From NCBI GenBank assembly GCA_016935755.1, contig JAFGQI010000076.1, forward strand, positions 124,600 to 188,599: a DNA stretch of 64,000 nucleotides, read 5' to 3'. This DNA is from Anaerolineales bacterium (lineage in GTDB: Bacteria > Chloroflexota > Anaerolineae > Anaerolineales > UBA4823). Numbering within the stretch: position 1 is the stretch's first letter; each line of letters opens with the position of its first letter. This document shows, piece by piece, positions 1 to 7,959 of this stretch. The position numbers were made by a program, and so were the translations under genes. Under the pieces are notes generated by a model that did not search any database, was not told where the DNA came from, and was given only the letters and a program-made list of their open reading frames with translations.

Positions 1-577
1 TGGTACGCTCATATCCTTCGTAAGCGGCGCCTTGCAGCCGGTCGAGCAGCTCCAGGCGGGAGAAAACTCTGCCTGGGGCCGCCATCAGGGTGGCCAGCAG
101 GTCGAACTCTGATGGTGTCAGGTCTACGGTTTGATCGCCAACCTGGATGACACGCCCCGCCCTGTCCAGGGTGAGGCTGCCAGCGCGCAGGAGATCATTG
201 CTGCTGCCCTGTTTTTCTATCCGTCTCAGGACTGCGCGCACCCGGGCAGTAAGCTCGCGTGGGCTGAAGGGTTTGGTCACGTAATCATCTGCGCCGAGTT
301 CCAGTCCAAGCACCTTATCATTTTCTTCCAGACGGGCAGTCAGGATGATGATGGGGGTTTCGGCTTCGCGGCTGTAAGAGCGCATGAAATCATACCCGCT
401 CATCTCGGGCATCATCAGATCAAGGATGATCAGGTCGGGTTTCTCATGCCGGGCGACGAAAAGGGCTTCTTGTCCGTTGCTTGCAGTCACCACGTCGAAG
501 CCTTCCTGGGTTAGATAAGATTTCAGCAGGGTGCGCAGCTCTGGTTTATCGTCCACAGCCAGGATCTTCTTTGCCAT
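1..577 (-). CDS. OmpR/PhoB-family response regulator, C-terminus cut by window edge
   Basis: Cytoplasmic DNA-binding response regulator that would take phosphate from a sensor kinase. The reading frame starts at the ATG at 577 and is still open at base 1, giving 192 codons. The receiver domain (about residues 4-115) shows the acidic pocket (AVDD, residues 7-10), the phospho-acceptor Asp53 in LDLMMP, Thr80 and Lys102 in TKPFSP. The winged-helix output domain begins near residue 130 (DLTPSEFDLLATL) and breaks off just after [11 protein letters not shown]. Only its recognition helix and wing are missing. It lies downstream of the secreted protein at 730-1509 in the same direction. It is clearly paralogous to the regulator at 37148-37825, sharing LTPxEFxLL, APGRxFSR and the [11 protein letters not shown] segment. 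A cognate kinase probably lies beyond the left edge. Confidence 0.95.
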   Translation of the reverse strand, partial: MAKKILAVDDKPELRTLLKSYLTQEGFDVVTASNGQEALFVARHEKPDLIILDLMMPEMSGYDFMRSYSREAETPIIILTARLEENDKVLGLELGADDYVTKPFSPRELTARVRAVLRRIEKQGSSNDLLRAGSLTLDRAGRVIQVGDQTVDLTPSEFDLLATLMAAPGRVFSRLELLDRLQGAAYEGYERT

Positions 578-653
578 AATCCATTCCTTCGGGCAGTAAA
601 TTTGACTCATTCCAATTATAAACGGTCCAACACAGTCAAAATAGATAATTTGA

Positions 654-686
654 GAGTATCCGAGAGGTCTCGCTTCCCGGATACTC
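654..686 (-). terminator. inverted repeat, likely terminator of the secreted-protein gene
   Basis: A perfect 9-base inverted repeat (GAGTATCCG / CGGATACTC) encloses a smaller perfect hairpin (CGAGA-GG-TCTCG) that shares bases with the outer left arm. Read on the minus strand it follows the stop of the 730-1509 gene and is followed by an A/T-rich run. It therefore fits a factor-independent terminator or attenuator between that gene and the response regulator. The nested, mutually exclusive stems could also give switching behaviour, but this is inference. Confidence 0.5.
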
Positions 687-729
687 CGATATACCCTTTC
701 AGGGTGTCAACTGAACGGATCAGTCAAAT

Positions 730-1509
730 TTATGAGTCTGTCTCAGTAGTATCTTCTCCTTGGGGCATTTTCTCGCCCATTCCGTGATGTCCTGGGCCGC
801 CACGGCCTTCAGGCAGTCCATGCATGGGGGACATTCCAGGTTTCTTGTCGCCAGCAAAGCCTAAGCCAAATCCGTTCAGCAGGATCTGGTCGGCTTGCGC
901 CTGGGTGATTACACCGGCGTCAACTGCTTCTTTGACGGCCGTCTCGAAGGCAGCTTGCATGGCAGAGGTGAATTCTGAGTCATTTTGTAGAGCATATTGT
1001 CCTTTCCTCAGGTCAGCTTGCTCCTGAGTCATCTTTCCATCGGCAACTGCCTGATCGATGCTGGCATAGAAAGCCTGTTGGTAGGCAGCCTGAAGTTCTT
1101 CAACCGAAATTCCTAATGCATCGGCAAGCAAAGCTTCATAGTCGATCCCTTTCTCGCTCAACCAGCCAGACCAGCGCCCGCCGAAGGGGAACGCCTGGCC
1201 CTTCTCGGCCATTTCATCCGCCTGCGTCTGGGTGATCAAACCAGCTTCCACCGCCTGCTTTAGCGCGGCTGCATTAGCTTGTTCGTAGGCTGCGTTCAAT
1301 TCGTCAACAGTGATTCCCAGAGCGGTCGCCAGAGCTTCGCTGGTGTAGCCGCCAAAACCGCGCTCACCGTCCCGTCCGAAACTCATGTTGGCGACTGTGT
1401 TTGTCGCAGAGCCAGATGCTTTGGCTGAAGAGTAAGCGGCGACCCCGAAAACGGAGGCCACTACCAGTGAGCCCAGTAAAATCGCAGAAACCAAGATCTT
1501 TCGTTGCAT
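730..1509 (-). CDS. secreted DUF2680-like repeat protein with Met/His-rich tail
   Basis: Predicted exported protein of 259 aa. An N-terminal signal peptide (MQRKILVSAILLGSLVV..., about residues 1-30) is followed by three related helical repeats. They share the pattern LGI(T/S)V(D/E)ELxAAYxQA ... G(x)(I/M)TQxQAD, at roughly residues 60-105, 130-175 and 180-215. This pattern is typical of DUF2680-like proteins, whose function is not established. The last 45 residues are Gly/Met/His-rich (PGMSPMHG, GHHGMGEKMP), suggestive of metal binding but not proof. The start has a good ribosome site (AAGGAG) on the minus strand. It precedes the response regulator at 1-577, mirroring the secreted protein and regulator at 35831-37825. 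Confidence 0.8.
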   Translation of the reverse strand: MQRKILVSAILLGSLVVASVFGVAAYSSAKASGSATNTVANMSFGRDGERGFGGYTSEALATALGITVDELNAAYEQANAAALKQAVEAGLITQTQADEMAEKGQAFPFGGRWSGWLSEKGIDYEALLADALGISVEELQAAYQQAFYASIDQAVADGKMTQEQADLRKGQYALQNDSEFTSAMQAAFETAVKEAVDAGVITQAQADQILLNGFGLGFAGDKKPGMSPMHGLPEGRGGPGHHGMGEKMPQGEDTTETDS

Positions 1510-1543
1510 ACCTTTTCTCCTTTCGAAGTTATCTGTCGAGATG

Positions 1544-1560
1544 AGATCCTCAGTGGATCT
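1544..1560. promoter_or_regulatory. inverted repeat upstream of the secreted-protein gene
   Basis: Perfect 6-base inverted repeat AGATCC-TCAGT-GGATCT lying 35-51 bases ahead of the ATG at 1509 on the minus strand. It is a candidate regulator site or leader hairpin. No clear promoter could be placed against it, so the role is open. Confidence 0.3.
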
Positions 1561-1658
1561 GTAGTAAGGATATCAGCGGCCTGTTCAGAAATTATTAAGA
1601 AGTGGTTTGTAAAAGATGTGGATTTGTGACTTCGACGCAGCGATACGGCTGCAGACCG

Positions 1659-1691
1659 TTTATGCTGTGCATAAATGTCAACTGGTATAAT
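1659..1691 (+). promoter_or_regulatory. extended -10 promoter with overlapping palindromic operator, NRPS operon
   Basis: An exact extended -10 element, TGGTATAAT, occupies 1683-1691, placing a transcription start near 1698 and a very short leader before the ATG at 1717. No good -35 is visible. In the -35 position lies a perfect 7+7 inverted repeat, TTTATGC-TGT-GCATAAA, at 1659-1675. Such placement is what a dimeric repressor, or an activator for a promoter lacking a -35, would use. This is the only convincing promoter before the NRPS genes, so it probably drives the whole operon. The element matches are seen directly; regulation is inferred. Confidence 0.6.
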
Positions 1692-1716
1692 CGTGCCCTG
1701 AGAGGATGTCATTGCG

Positions 1717-4700
1717 ATGAGTGACAGTCTGGCTGAACGGCGATCCCGGTTGTCTTCTGCCAAACGAGCATTGCTGGAAAAAAGGTTAGCGGGCATACGG
1801 GATGAGGCGCAGCATGCGTTCATTCTGCCTGCCATGTCGGGTGTCATTCCGCATGCTGCGCAGCAGGCATCCTATCCGCTTTCTTTTGGTCAGGAGCGGA
1901 TGTGGTTCTTGAACCGGCTCGACCCGGCCAGCCCGGCTTATAACCGTCCCCTGGCTATCCGCCTGCAAGGGCCTCTCAATTTGTCAATCCTGGAATGGGC
2001 GATCAGTGAAATCATTCGCCGTCATCAGGTGTTGCGCACCACTTATCATCTGGAGGGGTTCACCCCACAGCAAAAGATCCAGCCGGCCCAGTCATTTCAA
2101 CTGAGGGTGCATGATCTCAACGGCGAGCAAGCCCCTGAAGATATGTGCCACCAGATATCCGTCCAGAAAGTCCAACAGCCCTTCGACCTGACTCAGGGGC
2201 CGATGCTGAGAGGCGATTTATTCAGGCTGGAGCCATTCCAGCACGTGCTGCTGCTTGTTTTCCACCATATCGCATTCGATGTCTGGTCATCGAAGATATT
2301 TGTGCGTGAACTATCTTTGTTCTATGACGTCCTCGTTCATGGCGAAACCGCTCCGCTAGAAGATCTGCCCATCCAATATGTGGATTATGCTGTCTGGCAG
2401 CGCCAGATGGGGGAGGAACTGATCGCAGGGCAGCTGAGCTATTGGGTTAAAAAACTGTCCGGGCTGCCGCCGGGGCCAGGTTTGCTTGCAGATAGAAGTC
2501 GCAGCTCCTCGACTTCGACTCATGGGGCTACTCATTTTTTCTCCATTCCAGGCGATATTCTATCGCGGCTGCAAGCTTTCTCCCGCCAGCAGGAGGCGAC
2601 TTTATTCATGGCACTGCTGGCAGCTTTCCAGGTTCTTTTATATCGCTACACGGGTCAGAGGGATATCTCTGTGGGGGTGCCGGCAGCAGGACGCAGCCAC
2701 AGCGAATTCGAGGCCTTGATTGGCCTGTTCATCAATACCCTGGTTTTTCACACCAGCCTCCCAGGCAACGCCAGCTTCCGCCAGCTGCTGGAAACTGTCC
2801 GGCGGGAGGCCCTGGAGGTGTATGCTCACCAGGACCTGCCCTTCGAGCGGCTGGTACAGGAATTAAACCCGCAGCGAACGCTGCGCAATGCGCCGCTTTT
2901 CCAGGTGATGTTTAACCTGAAGAATGTTCCTGAACCCATCTTGCAGTCAAGCGATCTCAAATTCGAACCGTTTGAGTTTGATGATGAAATTGCTCAATTT
3001 GACCTATCCTTCGATTTGCTGGGCGATGGGATTACATCGCCCATGCAAGGGGGATATTTGCCAGGGTTGCCTTGCAAGCTGGTCTATAACACCGACTTGT
3101 TTGACCGCGGGCGGATTGAGCGCATGGCGGAGCACTATTTAACCTTGCTGGTAAGTTTATTGGCAGATCCTGATCAGTCTGTCGACAAACTGGAAATCCT
3201 ATCCGCAGGAGAGCGGCAGCAAATCCTGCACGATTTCAATCATACTCAAGTGACCTATCTGGAACATCTTTATGTCCACCAGTTGGTCGAGGCCCAGGCG
3301 GAACGAACGCCTGAAGCTGTCGCTGTAATTTGCGGTGACCGCCAGCTTACTTATTGTCAGCTAAACCAGCGCGCCAACCGGCTGGCTCGCTTTTTGCAGC
3401 ATCGCGGAATGGAGCAGGAGACAATTGTTGCCATCCTGCTGCCGCGATCTATTGAGCTGGTGGTGGCTATGCTGGCAGTATGGAAAGCTGGCGGAGCTTT
3501 TCTGCTGCTGGATCCAGAGTATCCCCAGGCTCGATTGGATTATATGCTTCAAGATTCAGGAGCCCATCTCTTGCTGGCGGCGTCGAATTACCGCAGGCAA
3601 GCATTCTATCAGGGAGAAGTCTTGAACCTGAACCAGGAGCATACCTGGCTGGATGCGAACGCGGATAATCTCCCTTCAACGGATCAGTTCGACTGCCTGG
3701 CGTATATCTTTTATACCTCTGGATCCACTGGTTGGCCGAAGGGAGTGATGATAACCTATGCAAATATTGCTAATTTCTGCAACAGCTTCAATCAGATCTA
3801 TGGATTGAAGCAAAATACGGTTGCTTTACAGGTGACTTCAATCAGTTTCGATGCCAGCATGCGAGATTTTTGGGGACCGCTCACTACTGGAGGCAGCGTT
3901 CACCTTCTCGAAGGCGATCACTCCCGCAGCCCGACGCATATCCTGTCTACGCTTCGGGAGCATAAGGCGAACAGTATTTTAAGCCTTGCTCCGACCATGC
4001 TCCGCCTCCTGCTGGATGAAGCTGACGAAGGAAAAGAGATGATTGGGGCGCTAAAGATGCTCCTGGTTAGTGGAGAATGCTTGCATCTTCAGGATTGGGA
4101 ACGAGCCCGGGCTATTTTGGGAGATGATCTCTTTATGGTCAACCAGTATGGCCCTACAGAAACCACGTTGATCTCTACCTGTTATCCGATCCCTCTATCT
4201 GCCAGGCAGGATGGGGACATCTGGATTGGTAAACCGATTGGAAATGTGCGCATATATATCCTGGATGCCAACCTGAGTCTGGTTCCTGTTGGTGTACAGG
4301 GGGAGATCTATATCGCCGGCTTAGGAGTTGGGCGCGGTTATTTGAACTTGCCGGAAAAAACAGCCGCGTCTTTTCTCCCAAATCCTTATGCAATCGGCGA
4401 GAGAATGTATCGAACGGGTGACTTGGGACGTTACCGGCTGGATGGCAATATTGAATTCTTGGGGCGCTTGGATAGCCAGGTGAAATTGAGGGGCCAGCGA
4501 GTAGAATTGGATGGCATCGAGGCGCTAATGCAGGAGAAACCAGAAATCAGGCAGTGCGCGGCGCGTCTGTGGTTGCAGGAGGATCGGGATCTCTCGCTGG
4601 TCGCCTATCTGGTGCTTGAGCCAGGGCGCGAAGCAGATGTGCAGGCCTGGCGTTCCTATTTGCGAGAGCGCCTTCCCGAGGTGATGATACCTTCGCACTT

Positions 4701-5061
4701 TATCATTCTTGACAGGCTGCCAGTGGGATTGAATGGAAAAGTAGATCGCCTGGCGCTTCCTTCGCCTGGTAGAGAGCACACTGATGAGCTGTTGTTGGTC
4801 TCCTCGCCGCGCAACAGCTTGGAAAAGAGTATTCTGGTCTTGTGGCTGGATTTGTTGGAGATTCAGCAAACGGGCATCTATGATAATTTTTTTGAACTGG
4901 GTGGTCATTCACTGCTGGCTGTTCGCTTACTTACAAGGGTTTTAGAGGAGTATCATGTTGATATTCCTCTGCACGACTTCTTGACAATGCCAACGATCGC
5001 CAACCTGGCAGTAATGATCTCCCAACAACAATCTGATAGAAAAGCTGGAGAAAACGAATGA
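1717..5061 (+). CDS. nonribosomal peptide synthetase, single module C-A-T
   Basis: A 1114-aa, one-module NRPS. After a basic helical leader (LSSAKRALLEKRLAG, residues 9-23) that looks like a docking segment, there is a condensation domain (about 45-480; FGQERMWFL, active-site HHIAFD at 183-188 followed by VW). Next come an adenylation domain (about 530-1010; YTSGSTGWPKG near 666, YGPTETT, LNGKVDR) and a carrier domain with the phosphopantetheine Ser at 1065 in GGHSLL. The specificity residues read by manual alignment to GrsA are D-A-R-S-L-S-Q-L-I-K. Asp235 is present, so an amino acid is activated, but I do not recognise which. There is no TE or epimerase. As the first C domain of the operon it could accept an acyl group from the next gene product. 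Its stop overlaps the next start (ATGA), implying translational coupling. Confidence 0.95.
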   Translation: MSDSLAERRSRLSSAKRALLEKRLAGIRDEAQHAFILPAMSGVIPHAAQQASYPLSFGQERMWFLNRLDPASPAYNRPLAIRLQGPLNLSILEWAISEIIRRHQVLRTTYHLEGFTPQQKIQPAQSFQLRVHDLNGEQAPEDMCHQISVQKVQQPFDLTQGPMLRGDLFRLEPFQHVLLLVFHHIAFDVWSSKIFVRELSLFYDVLVHGETAPLEDLPIQYVDYAVWQRQMGEELIAGQLSYWVKKLSGLPPGPGLLADRSRSSSTSTHGATHFFSIPGDILSRLQAFSRQQEATLFMALLAAFQVLLYRYTGQRDISVGVPAAGRSHSEFEALIGLFINTLVFHTSLPGNASFRQLLETVRREALEVYAHQDLPFERLVQELNPQRTLRNAPLFQVMFNLKNVPEPILQSSDLKFEPFEFDDEIAQFDLSFDLLGDGITSPMQGGYLPGLPCKLVYNTDLFDRGRIERMAEHYLTLLVSLLADPDQSVDKLEILSAGERQQILHDFNHTQVTYLEHLYVHQLVEAQAERTPEAVAVICGDRQLTYCQLNQRANRLARFLQHRGMEQETIVAILLPRSIELVVAMLAVWKAGGAFLLLDPEYPQARLDYMLQDSGAHLLLAASNYRRQAFYQGEVLNLNQEHTWLDANADNLPSTDQFDCLAYIFYTSGSTGWPKGVMITYANIANFCNSFNQIYGLKQNTVALQVTSISFDASMRDFWGPLTTGGSVHLLEGDHSRSPTHILSTLREHKANSILSLAPTMLRLLLDEADEGKEMIGALKMLLVSGECLHLQDWERARAILGDDLFMVNQYGPTETTLISTCYPIPLSARQDGDIWIGKPIGNVRIYILDANLSLVPVGVQGEIYIAGLGVGRGYLNLPEKTAASFLPNPYAIGERMYRTGDLGRYRLDGNIEFLGRLDSQVKLRGQRVELDGIEALMQEKPEIRQCAARLWLQEDRDLSLVAYLVLEPGREADVQAWRSYLRERLPEVMIPSHFIILDRLPVGLNGKVDRLALPSPGREHTDELLLVSSPRNSLEKSILVLWLDLLEIQQTGIYDNFFELGGHSLLAVRLLTRVLEEYHVDIPLHDFLTMPTIANLAVMISQQQSDRKAGENE

Positions 5062-6872
5062 TAGCAACGGTATATTCTTTGATAGAACATCATTCCCAAA
5101 AGGCCTCGGATTCCCCTGCCATTGGCGCCCCGGGAAGAGATTGGTTGACCTATGGTCAGTTATTTGAACAGATGCAGCGGATGGTTCGCCAACTGAACGC
5201 TCTGGGGGTTGGATGCAATGATCGGGTTGCTATTGTGCTGCCCAATGGACCAGAGATGGCCTCGGCCTTTCTGACCGTAGCTGCTGCAGCGGCCAGTGCC
5301 CCGCTCAACCCAGCCTACAACCTCCAGGAATTCGATTTCTATCTATCTGACTTGAACGCCAGGGCGTTAGTGGTGTTGAAGGGCAGCGATTCACCTGCTC
5401 GCCAGGCTGCGCAGGGGCGGGGGATCCCGATCATTGAATTGGTTCCTCTCTTGCAAGGTGGGGCGGGCAGTTTTGATCTGGAGGGGCTGCCAGCTCAGCT
5501 TATTGGGCAAGGTGGCGTCGCTGGTGTGGAGGATATTGCCCTGGTATTGCATACATCCGGAACGACCTCCCGCCCGAAAATCGTGCCTCTCAGCCAGGGA
5601 AATATCTGCGCCTCAGCCAGTAATATCAGCCAAACCTTATCCCTGACCAGCAGCGACCGCTGCTTGAATATCATGCCCCTGTTCCACATCCATGGATTGA
5701 TGGCGGCTACTCTGGCGACGATAACGGCAGGTGGAAGCATTGTCTGTACACCAGGAATTGACGCGTCCAGGTTCTTTGACTGGCTGGAATTATTTCAACC
5801 TACCTGGTACACAGCCGTGCCAACCATGCACCAGGCCATTTTGAAGGAATCACATCGGCACCTGGAACTCATCTCGCGCCAGCCGGTGCGTCTGATCCGT
5901 TCTTCATCCGCTTCCCTGCCTCCTCAGGTGATGGCAGAGCTGGAGAGCACCTTCCAGGCGCCGGTCATCGAAGCCTATGGCATGACAGAGGCCGCTCACC
6001 AGATGGCAAGCAATCCTCTCCCGCCGCGCCGGCGCAAGCCGGGTTCGGTCGGCCCGGCTGCCGGGCCAGAGGTGGCGATCATGGATGAAGCTGGCGCTCT
6101 GTTAGCGTCTGGAGAGAAGGGTGAGATCGTCATCCGTGGAGCGAATGTGATGCACGGGTACGAAAATAATCCCTCTGCTAACCAGGCTGCCTTTACCCAG
6201 GGCTGGTTCCGCACTGGCGATCAAGGGCTTTTTGATGAAGATGGCTATCTGTTTATCACTGGCCGGCTCAAGGAGATAATCAATCGTGGGGGTGAAAAAG
6301 TCACCCCGCGCGAGGTGGATGAGGTATTCATGGATCACCCGGCGGTGTCACAGGCGGTCACCTTTGCTGTGCCGCATACTACTCTGGGCGAGGATGTCGC
6401 TACAGCAGTCGTGCTTAAAGAAGGTGTCTCCACCAATGAGAAAGAACTGCGCAAATTTGCATTCAGCCGCCTTGCGGATTATAAAGTGCCCAGCCAGGTG
6501 ATCTTCCTCGACCAGATTCCTAAAGGCCCAACTGGAAAACTGCAGCGCATCGGCCTGCATGAGCGCCTGAGCGTTTATCTGAAATCAGAATATGAACTTC
6601 CCCAAGATGAGATTCAGACCCTCCTGGTCAAACTGTGGAGCGAGGTTCTGGGTATTGATCATATTGGGATTAATGATAATTTCTTCGCCATCGGCGGAGA
6701 CTCGCTCAAAGCGATGCAGGTGATCGCCCGTCTGCGTGATGCTCTGAAGATCGAGCTGCCCTTGGGGACGATCTTTCGAGAGCCCACGGTGGCCGAATTG
6801 GCGCTGATCGTGGAAAGCAACTTGCTCGATGAAATCGAGAGCATGAGCGATGAGCAGGCGCAGAGCTTATAA
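5058..6872 (+). CDS. acyl-AMP ligase fused to a carrier domain (loading protein)
   Basis: A 604-aa didomain. Residues 1-510 form an acyl-CoA synthetase-type ANL enzyme (LHTSGTTSRPK near 170, EAYGMTEAAHQM, GWFRTGDQG, GPTGKLQR). It more closely resembles the oxalyl-CoA synthetase branch than NRPS adenylation domains. It ends in a carrier domain (about 525-590; FFAIGGDSLK). It should activate a carboxylic acid as the adenylate and load its own carrier, giving a starter acyl group. The substrate cannot be read. The C-terminal tail MSDEQAQSL nearly repeats that of the 7960-13290 protein (MSDEQAEALL), suggesting a short docking tag for synthetases with the LSSAKRxLLEK N-terminus. It overlaps the upstream gene by 4 bases and has no C or TE domain. 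Confidence 0.9.
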   Translation: MIATVYSLIEHHSQKASDSPAIGAPGRDWLTYGQLFEQMQRMVRQLNALGVGCNDRVAIVLPNGPEMASAFLTVAAAAASAPLNPAYNLQEFDFYLSDLNARALVVLKGSDSPARQAAQGRGIPIIELVPLLQGGAGSFDLEGLPAQLIGQGGVAGVEDIALVLHTSGTTSRPKIVPLSQGNICASASNISQTLSLTSSDRCLNIMPLFHIHGLMAATLATITAGGSIVCTPGIDASRFFDWLELFQPTWYTAVPTMHQAILKESHRHLELISRQPVRLIRSSSASLPPQVMAELESTFQAPVIEAYGMTEAAHQMASNPLPPRRRKPGSVGPAAGPEVAIMDEAGALLASGEKGEIVIRGANVMHGYENNPSANQAAFTQGWFRTGDQGLFDEDGYLFITGRLKEIINRGGEKVTPREVDEVFMDHPAVSQAVTFAVPHTTLGEDVATAVVLKEGVSTNEKELRKFAFSRLADYKVPSQVIFLDQIPKGPTGKLQRIGLHERLSVYLKSEYELPQDEIQTLLVKLWSEVLGIDHIGINDNFFAIGGDSLKAMQVIARLRDALKIELPLGTIFREPTVAELALIVESNLLDEIESMSDEQAQSL

Positions 6873-6914
6873 TTAGCAGTAGATTTTTTCAGTCAGTACC
6901 TGCAGGAGATAGAG

Positions 6915-7949
6915 ATGAAACCAAAGGCAGTAAGCCTCTTATTAATCATTGTATGTTTATTCACCCTGGTCATGCCAGGTTGTGCAAAATCACCAGTTCC
7001 CACGCCGCCGCCTGCTGCGCCTCCTGCGAAAGTTAAAGTCCTGCTGCTGCCATTCTTATCTTTTGCACCTTTCTTCATCGCTGAGCAAGAAGGGTATTTC
7101 GCCGAGCAGGGCTTACAAATCGAATATATCCGTCTGGATCGCGGCACCGAGGCGATTGTCGCCCTGGCGCAGAATGATCTGGATGTTTATGCGGGGGCGA
7201 TCAATCTGGGAATCTTGAAAGCCATGCGGGGTACGAATATCCGCATTGTGGCGGACAAGGGTTATTTTGACCCAAATGGATGCACCTATATGTCCATCCT
7301 GGTGCGCAAGGAGCTGGCCCCGGATGGCGAATTCTCTGCCAGCGAATTACTGGGCAAGCAGGTCAATATGAGCGCCCGCGGCAATATTCGTGAATACTAT
7401 TTTGACAGTGTTTTGGAATCGGCTGGACTGGACTCACAAATGATCAGTTTTACCAATGTTCCAGACGAGGGTGTGGGCGAGGCGCTGAAAAACGGCAGCA
7501 TCGACATATCTCCGATCACCGAACCCTGGGTAACACGCATCCTCGAGGATGGGCACTCATTTAGTTGGATGCCTTCTGAGCAGGTGCTGCCAGGCTACCA
7601 TTTTACATTTATCGCTTACAGTGATCGCTTTCGCAGCCAGTCGCCAGATGTTGGCAGGCGCTTCATGGTAGCCTATTTGAAAGCCTTACGCCAGTATAAT
7701 CAGGGCAAGACAGAGCGCAACCTGGAAATCCTGGCCCAGGCCACCTCTCTGGAGCGCCAGTTTCTGCTTGATTCCTGCTGGGGTGCGATCCGCCCGGATG
7801 GCTATATGAGCGTGGAGGATGTGTTGAGCTTCCAGGATTGGGCGATTGCCAAGGGGTTGCTGGATCAGGCGCCGCTCACTGCGGAACAAATCTGGGATCC
7901 CACCTTTGTAGAGGCGGCTAATCAGGCGTTGAACGCAGTCACACCTTAG
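6915..7949 (+). CDS. SsuA/THI5-like substrate-binding lipoprotein
   Basis: A 344-aa extracytoplasmic solute-binding protein. It has a lipoprotein signal peptide (MPGC, lipidated Cys23), a short Pro-rich spacer and an NMT1/THI5-like periplasmic-binding fold. Typical features are FAPFFIAEQEGYFAEQGL, a segment found where these proteins start their first lobe, and LDVYAGAINLGILKAMRG. Family members bind sulfonates, nitrate, aliphatic compounds or pyrimidine precursors. The ligand here is unknown. No cognate permease or ATPase lies in the window. It sits in the NRPS operon, 42 bases after the acyl-ligase gene with a good ribosome site (AGGAG) and 10 bases before the next NRPS gene. It could capture an NRPS precursor or the product. 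That role is inferred from position only. Confidence 0.85.
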   Translation: MKPKAVSLLLIIVCLFTLVMPGCAKSPVPTPPPAAPPAKVKVLLLPFLSFAPFFIAEQEGYFAEQGLQIEYIRLDRGTEAIVALAQNDLDVYAGAINLGILKAMRGTNIRIVADKGYFDPNGCTYMSILVRKELAPDGEFSASELLGKQVNMSARGNIREYYFDSVLESAGLDSQMISFTNVPDEGVGEALKNGSIDISPITEPWVTRILEDGHSFSWMPSEQVLPGYHFTFIAYSDRFRSQSPDVGRRFMVAYLKALRQYNQGKTERNLEILAQATSLERQFLLDSCWGAIRPDGYMSVEDVLSFQDWAIAKGLLDQAPLTAEQIWDPTFVEAANQALNAVTP

Positions 7950-7959
7950 TCAGTTTATT

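Noticed and set aside
131..514. Plus-strand open frame of 127 codons
   Set aside because: It lies opposite the response regulator, whose receiver and output motifs are unmistakable on the minus strand.
1461..1847. Minus-strand open frame of 128 codons across the NRPS promoter
   Set aside because: It crosses the promoter and the starts of two real genes, with no domain and no ribosome site.
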